Origin: JBEKHI01 sp050012355
Lineage (GTDB): Bacteria; Actinomycetota; Actinomycetes; Streptosporangiales; Streptosporangiaceae
Direction: 5' to 3'
Length of the DNA stretch: 8,257 nt
Assembly (NCBI GenBank): GCA_050012355.1
Contig: JBEKHI010000370.1
Coordinates: 1 to 8,257 of the forward strand
Shown: positions 4,392 through 8,257 of the stretch, one piece after another
Numbering within the stretch: position 1 is the first letter of the stretch
How the letters are laid out: the number at the start of each line of letters is the position of its first letter
Made by a program: the position numbers and the translations under genes
Notes under the pieces: generated by a model
Database searches by the model: none
What the model saw: the letters and a program-made list of their open reading frames with translations, nothing else
Told to the model about the DNA's origin: nothing

Positions 4392-7300
4392 ATGGCCGGG
4401 ATGCCCGCGCTACCCGCGAAGTTTGATCTCCCCGCCCTTGAGCATGAGATGCTCGCTCGCTGGAACCGGGAGCGGACCTTTGACGCGAGCCTGAAGCAGA
4501 CCGAGGGCAGCCGGCGGTGGACCTTCTACGAGGGCCCGCCAACCGCCAACGGGATGCCGGGCGTGCATCACATCGAGGCCCGGGTATTCAAGGACCTGTT
4601 CCCCCGGTTCAAGACCATGCAGGGCTTCCACGTCCGCCGCAAAGGCGGCTGGGACTGCCACGGGCTGCCGGTCGAGGTCGCGGTCGAGAAGGAACTCGGC
4701 CTGTCAGGCAAGAAGGACATCGAGGCCTACGGCGTCGCCGAGTTCAACGAGCGCTGCCGCGAATCGGTACTCAGGCACGTCGACGCGTTCTCCGCGATGA
4801 CCGAGCGGATGGGTTACTGGATCGACCTGTCCGACGCCTACCGCACCATGGACCCCTCCTACATGGAGTCGGTTTGGTGGTCGCTCAAGGCCATCTACGA
4901 CAAGGGCCTGCTGGTCCGCGACTTCAGGATCAGTCCGTACTGCCCGCGGTGCGGCACGCCGCTGTCGGACCACGAGATGGGACAACCAGACGTTTATCAA
5001 AACGTCGCGGACCCGAGCGTCACGGTCCGCTTCCCGCTGGTTTCGGTCCCGGAGGGCGCCGATCCCAATCTTGAGGGCGCCGACCTGCTCGTCTGGACCA
5101 CCACGCCCTGGACGCTGGTGTCCAACACCGCCGTCGCCGTACACCCCGAGGTGGAGTACGCGATCGCCCGCAAGTCGGGTGACGGGGACAAAGTGGTGGT
5201 CGCCGAGCCGCTGTTCGCGCGCGTCCTCGGCGAGGGCTGGCACATCCTGTCGACCGTCAGGGGAGCCGAGCTCCTCGGGGCGAAATACCAGCGCCCGTTC
5301 AGCTTCGTGGAGATCCCCGATGCCCACGTGGTGGTGCCGGGCAGCTTCGTGACCACCGAGGACGGGACGGGCCTGGTGCATCTCGCACCCGCTTTTGGCG
5401 CGGACGACATGGAGGTATCCCGGCTGCACGGGCTGCCTGTCGTCAACCCGGTGCGCGCGGACGGGAAGTTCGAGGATGACATCGAACTAGTCGGCGGGAT
5501 GTTCTTCAAGGACGCCGACCGGGTGCTGATCGCGAGCCTGACCGACCGGGGACTGCTGTACCGCTCCGAACTGCACGAGCACAGCTACCCGCACTGCTGG
5601 CGATGTGGCACTCCCCTGCTGTACTACGCGCTGCCGTCCTGGTACGTGAAGACGACCGCGGTCAAGGATCAGCTGCTGGCGGAGAACGAGAAGACCAACT
5701 GGCAGCCGGAGACGATCAAGCACGGGCGCTACGGCGAGTGGCTGCGCAACAACATCGACTGGGCGTTGTCCCGCACCCGCTACTGGGGCACGCCGCTGCC
5801 GGTCTGGGAGTGCCCGAACGGTCACGACACGTGCGTCGGATCGCTGGCGGAGCTTGGCGGGCTCGCGGGTCAGGACCTGACCGGCCTTGACCCGCACCGG
5901 CCGTACGTCGACGACGTTACGTTCCCCTGCCCGTCCTGCGGACTCGACACGACCCGGGTACCCGAGGTCATCGACGCCTGGTACGACTCGGGTTCCATGC
6001 CGTTCGCCCAGCATGGCGCGCCGCTGCGCAACGAGCACGCGTTCGCCGAGGCCTACCCGGCCCAGTTCATCTGCGAGGCGATCGACCAGACCCGCGGCTG
6101 GTTCTACTCGCTGATGGCGGTCGGGACCCTGGTGTTCGGGCGTTCGTCGTACGAAAACGTGGTGTGCCTCGGGCTCGTGATGGACGAGCAGGGCAGGAAG
6201 ATGTCCAAGCACCTGGGCAACGTGATGGAGCCGATGCCGCTGATGGACCAGTTCGGCGCGGACGCGGTGCGGTGGTTCTTCGCGGTGTCCGGCTCGCCCT
6301 GGGCGCAGCGCCGGATCGGGCCGAATGTCCTGGAGGAGATCACCAGGAAGGTGCTGCTCACCTACTGGAACACGGTTTCCTTCCTCGGGCTGTACGCGAA
6401 CGCGTCCGGGTGGACTCCGGGCTCTGATGCTCCTGCACCTGCAGACCGGCCGCTGCTCGACCGGTGGCTGCTGTCTGAGGTGCATTCCGCGGTGCGGGAC
6501 GTCACTTTGTCCCTGGAGGTGTTCGACGCCACGGCCGCCGGGCGGCGGCTGACGACCTTGCTCGACGACATGTCCAACTGGTACGTCCGGCGGTCACGGC
6601 GGCGGTTCTGGGACGGACCGTCGTCGCCTGAGGGCGCGTCCGCGTTCGCCACGCTGCATTCGGCGCTGGTGACCGTAACCCAGCTCATGGCCCCGATCGT
6701 CCCGTTCATCACCGACTACGTGTGGTCGGTGCTGCGGCTTCCTTCTGATCCAGATTCGGTGCACCTGTCGTCGTGGCCGGGCTTTGCTGATTCGCTCATC
6801 GACCCTTCGTTGTCGTCGCAGATGGCGCTGGCTCGCCGGCTGGTGGAGCTCGGGCGTTCCGCGCGGGCCTCGTCGTCGGTCCGTACTCGTCAGCCGCTGT
6901 CCCGCGCGCTGATCGGGGCGAGTGGTTTCGGTTCGCTGCCGGTAGCGCTACGGTCGCTGATCGCGGACGAGCTGAACGTGCACTCGGTGGAAGAGCTGGA
7001 AGGCGAGCTGGTCGACTACGTCGTCAAGCCGAACTTCCGTTCCCTGGGCTCCCGGTACGGCTCGTCCACCCAGGAGGTCGCGCGTGCGGTGTCGGCCGCC
7101 GCACCGGCCGCGCTGGCTTCGGCCGTGCTAGGCGGTGGGTCCTTCACGGTTTCCGTCCCCTCCGTCGGCGATGTCTCGCTGACCGACGCGGACGTGATCG
7201 TGACCCAGACCCCGCGGGAAGGCTGGGCGGTCGCCTCCGACAGCGGTGAGACCGTGGCGCTGGACGTCGTGGTGACGCCGTCGCTGCGCGCCGAGGGGCT

Positions 7301-7553
7301 GGCCCGCGAGGTGGTGCGACTGGTGCAGGACGCGCGTAAGAGCGACGGCCTGGAAGTCACCGACCGGATCACGCTGCGCTGGTCTTCTAGTTCGCCCGAG
7401 CTGTCAGCGGCGCTATCGTCGCACGGCTCCGCGATCGCCGCCGAGGTACTCGCGGTGGACTTCGGTCCGGGTGACAGCCTTCAGGGCGGTTTCGAGCACT
7501 CGGACGCCGATCTTGGCCTCCGCTTCTGGCTCCGCCCCGTCGCAGCCAGCTAG
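4392..7553 (+). CDS. ileS: Isoleucyl-tRNA synthetase, IleS2 type with GVHH signature
   Basis: This 1053-residue class I synthetase charges tRNA-Ile with isoleucine. The HIGH-equivalent lies in PTANGMPGVHHIEAR, giving GVHH at 57-60 in place of the usual HxGH. The second signature is KMSKH at 603-607. The CP1 editing domain shows WTTTPWTL (235-242) and GTGLVHLAPAFGADD (325-339), whose Asp is needed to clear Val-tRNA-Ile. Cysteine pairs that may bind zinc are CPRC (184-187), CWRC (402-405), C474 with C481, and CPSC (513-516). The anticodon-binding domain starts near 700, and a long C-terminal extension follows. Length and motif style (PTANG, KMSKHLGN) fit the IleS2 clade, the form usual in actinobacteria, not IleS1 of about 930 residues. 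ATG 4392 has GGAGG at 4382-4386, the site masked by the upstream T-box. No second ileS is visible here, so this may be the housekeeping copy. The reading frame is intact. Confidence 0.97.
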   Translation: MAGMPALPAKFDLPALEHEMLARWNRERTFDASLKQTEGSRRWTFYEGPPTANGMPGVHHIEARVFKDLFPRFKTMQGFHVRRKGGWDCHGLPVEVAVEKELGLSGKKDIEAYGVAEFNERCRESVLRHVDAFSAMTERMGYWIDLSDAYRTMDPSYMESVWWSLKAIYDKGLLVRDFRISPYCPRCGTPLSDHEMGQPDVYQNVADPSVTVRFPLVSVPEGADPNLEGADLLVWTTTPWTLVSNTAVAVHPEVEYAIARKSGDGDKVVVAEPLFARVLGEGWHILSTVRGAELLGAKYQRPFSFVEIPDAHVVVPGSFVTTEDGTGLVHLAPAFGADDMEVSRLHGLPVVNPVRADGKFEDDIELVGGMFFKDADRVLIASLTDRGLLYRSELHEHSYPHCWRCGTPLLYYALPSWYVKTTAVKDQLLAENEKTNWQPETIKHGRYGEWLRNNIDWALSRTRYWGTPLPVWECPNGHDTCVGSLAELGGLAGQDLTGLDPHRPYVDDVTFPCPSCGLDTTRVPEVIDAWYDSGSMPFAQHGAPLRNEHAFAEAYPAQFICEAIDQTRGWFYSLMAVGTLVFGRSSYENVVCLGLVMDEQGRKMSKHLGNVMEPMPLMDQFGADAVRWFFAVSGSPWAQRRIGPNVLEEITRKVLLTYWNTVSFLGLYANASGWTPGSDAPAPADRPLLDRWLLSEVHSAVRDVTLSLEVFDATAAGRRLTTLLDDMSNWYVRRSRRRFWDGPSSPEGASAFATLHSALVTVTQLMAPIVPFITDYVWSVLRLPSDPDSVHLSSWPGFADSLIDPSLSSQMALARRLVELGRSARASSSVRTRQPLSRALIGASGFGSLPVALRSLIADELNVHSVEELEGELVDYVVKPNFRSLGSRYGSSTQEVARAVSAAAPAALASAVLGGGSFTVSVPSVGDVSLTDADVIVTQTPREGWAVASDSGETVALDVVVTPSLRAEGLAREVVRLVQDARKSDGLEVTDRITLRWSSSSPELSAALSSHGSAIAAEVLAVDFGPGDSLQGGFEHSDADLGLRFWLRPVAAS

Positions 7554-7566
7554 CCAGCTCCCCGAT

Positions 7567-7659
7567 GGCCCGTCGCTGGGCCCCTCCCGCACGCCATGGA
7601 TGGCCCATCGCTGGCGCTATGACGCCAGCGATGGGCCATCCATGGGGCTGCGACGGGCC
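7567..7659. terminator. Large nested palindrome between convergent genes, probable bidirectional terminator
   Basis: A perfect 23-bp inverted repeat (7594-7616 with 7623-7645) encloses a 6-nt loop CTATGA. An outer 10-bp pair, GGCCCGTCGC (7567-7576) with GCGACGGGCC (7650-7659), encloses the first, with unpaired gaps of 17 nt on the left and 4 nt on the right. The left side also holds an imperfect direct repeat, ATGGCCCGTCGCTGG (7565-7579) and ATGGCCCATCGCTGG (7600-7614). There is no T-run. Its place, 14 bp after the ileS stop and 9 bp after the end of the opposing gene, fits a terminator serving both strands; the length and internal repetition also suggest a repeat element. Confidence 0.75.
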
Positions 7660-7667
7660 TGCGAGGG

Positions 7668-8257
7668 CTACTCGGTGGGGGTGTCTTCGGCTGCTTGGTC
7701 GGGCTGGCAGGCGCGGCATGGGGTGCAACCGGTTTCTTCGGCGGACTGGATGGTCTTCGTCTCCAGGTCCTCCTCCCCCATGAACCTGATGAGGATGCAG
7801 TCGTTCCGGTGATACCTGGGCACCCCGGGGACGACCGTTACCTCGCGGTCCGGCGGAGCCGCGCTGGCGGCCGCATCCTCACCGGCCAGTTCTTCGTCGT
7901 GGCTGGAGGACGAGTCTTCGGCGGCAGCGGGTTCGTCGTCCGCCGGGGACTCGGCGTCGGTCTCGCTCGAGTCGGCGACCGTTTCGGTGCCGGTGGCCGA
8001 CTCGGTGGCGGCGGGCTCTTCAGCGCCGGTGACCGCTTCGGTGTCGGTAGCCGGCTCGTCGTCTCCGGCGGGTTCCGGCTCGTCAGCGGGAGCAGCGGGC
8101 GTCTCTTCCTCATCGGCGCTGGCCTGCGTGTCCGTGAACCAGACAGGATCGTCGGCTGGTTCGAGGAGGGCGGGCGTTGGTTCCTCGGCGGAAGCATCCG
8201 ATTCACGCGGCTTGTCGCGATCCGGATAGATCGGCGCGACCGGTGGCGGGATGTCCG
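7668..8257 (-). CDS. Acidic low-complexity protein with C-terminal Cys/His putative zinc-binding tail, partial
   Basis: The gene enters from the right edge and ends at TAG 7668-7670, leaving 195 visible residues. The frame is open throughout; there is no start inside the window. The first 135 or so visible residues are a low-complexity linker rich in Glu, Asp, Ala, Pro, Thr and Ser (for example DDEPATDTEAVTGAEEPAA), likely disordered. The last 57 residues form a compact conserved-looking tail: VVPGVPRYHRNDC, then ILIRFMGEEDLET, then GCTPCRACQPD. Counting from the window edge, His149, Cys153, Cys177, Cys180 and Cys183 give H-x3-C-x23-C-x2-C-x2-C. This resembles the zinc site of the Ada N-terminal domain and related PCxxC tails found at the ends of unrelated bacterial proteins. 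I recall similar tails in uncharacterised actinobacterial proteins but cannot name a function. It faces ileS tail to tail across the palindrome. The N-terminal part is out of view. Confidence 0.78.
   Translation of the reverse strand, partial: DIPPPVAPIYPDRDKPRESDASAEEPTPALLEPADDPVWFTDTQASADEEETPAAPADEPEPAGDDEPATDTEAVTGAEEPAATESATGTETVADSSETDAESPADDEPAAAEDSSSSHDEELAGEDAAASAAPPDREVTVVPGVPRYHRNDCILIRFMGEEDLETKTIQSAEETGCTPCRACQPDQAAEDTPTE

Noticed and set aside
5487..6485. 332-codon - strand open frame inside ileS
   Set aside because: Antisense shadow with Arg/His/Val-rich composition and no recognisable motif; ileS is certain here.
7387..7812. Open frames on both strands across the palindrome and the start of the acidic gene region
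   Set aside because: Their translations are low-quality and cross the inverted repeat. The third frame on the - strand, ending at 7668, gives the Cys-rich tail and is the real gene.
7668..8257. Ada/O6-methylguanine methyltransferase
   Set aside because: Only the Cys/His spacing is similar. There is no methyltransferase domain in view, and the tail is at the C-terminus, not the N-terminus.

Overview
The window is high-GC DNA with actinobacterial codon use. It has GTG starts, an isoleucyl-tRNA synthetase gene behind a T-box leader that controls translation, and a TraR/DksA–lspA–RluA-family pseudouridine synthase cluster next to ileS. These point to a soil-type actinomycete (Streptomyces/Streptosporangiales-like). 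The genus cannot be fixed from the sequence alone.

Left part (1-2086, + strand). The window opens in the 3' end of a GtaA-like glutaminase-family gene. A dispersed 60-bp hairpin repeat and a textbook intrinsic terminator follow it. Next comes a two-gene unit, an ECF sigma factor overlapping by 11 bp a single-pass membrane protein of the CU044_5270 family. This looks like an autonomous sigma/membrane-partner signalling module. A second copy of the 60-bp repeat, with a perfect 16-bp stem, fills the gap to the convergent gene.

Middle (2089-4006, - strand). A tightly packed operon reads right to left: a TraR/DksA-type zinc-finger protein, lspA (lipoprotein signal peptidase) and an RluA/RluD-family pseudouridine synthase. 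lspA and the synthase gene overlap in a GTGA stop/start. The intergenic region 4007-4391 carries two divergent putative promoters and, on the + side, a complete T-box riboswitch. It has a full-length Stem I, an AUC specifier in an internal loop, a TGGT antisequestrator bulge, and a sequestrator reaching the ileS Shine-Dalgarno.

Right part (4392-8257). ileS (+, 1053 aa) is of the IleS2 type. Its class I HIGH signature is altered to GVHH, the swapped motif linked to very high mupirocin resistance. It ends in front of an unusually long nested palindrome. Beyond that, on the - strand, lies the 3' end of a gene for a protein with a long acidic Ala/Pro/Glu/Asp linker and a C-terminal H-x3-C...C-x2-C-x2-C tail that probably binds zinc.

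I see no CRISPR array, tRNA, rRNA, transposase or phage gene. The least ordinary items are the GVHH signature, the paired 60-bp hairpin repeats and the nested palindrome after ileS.
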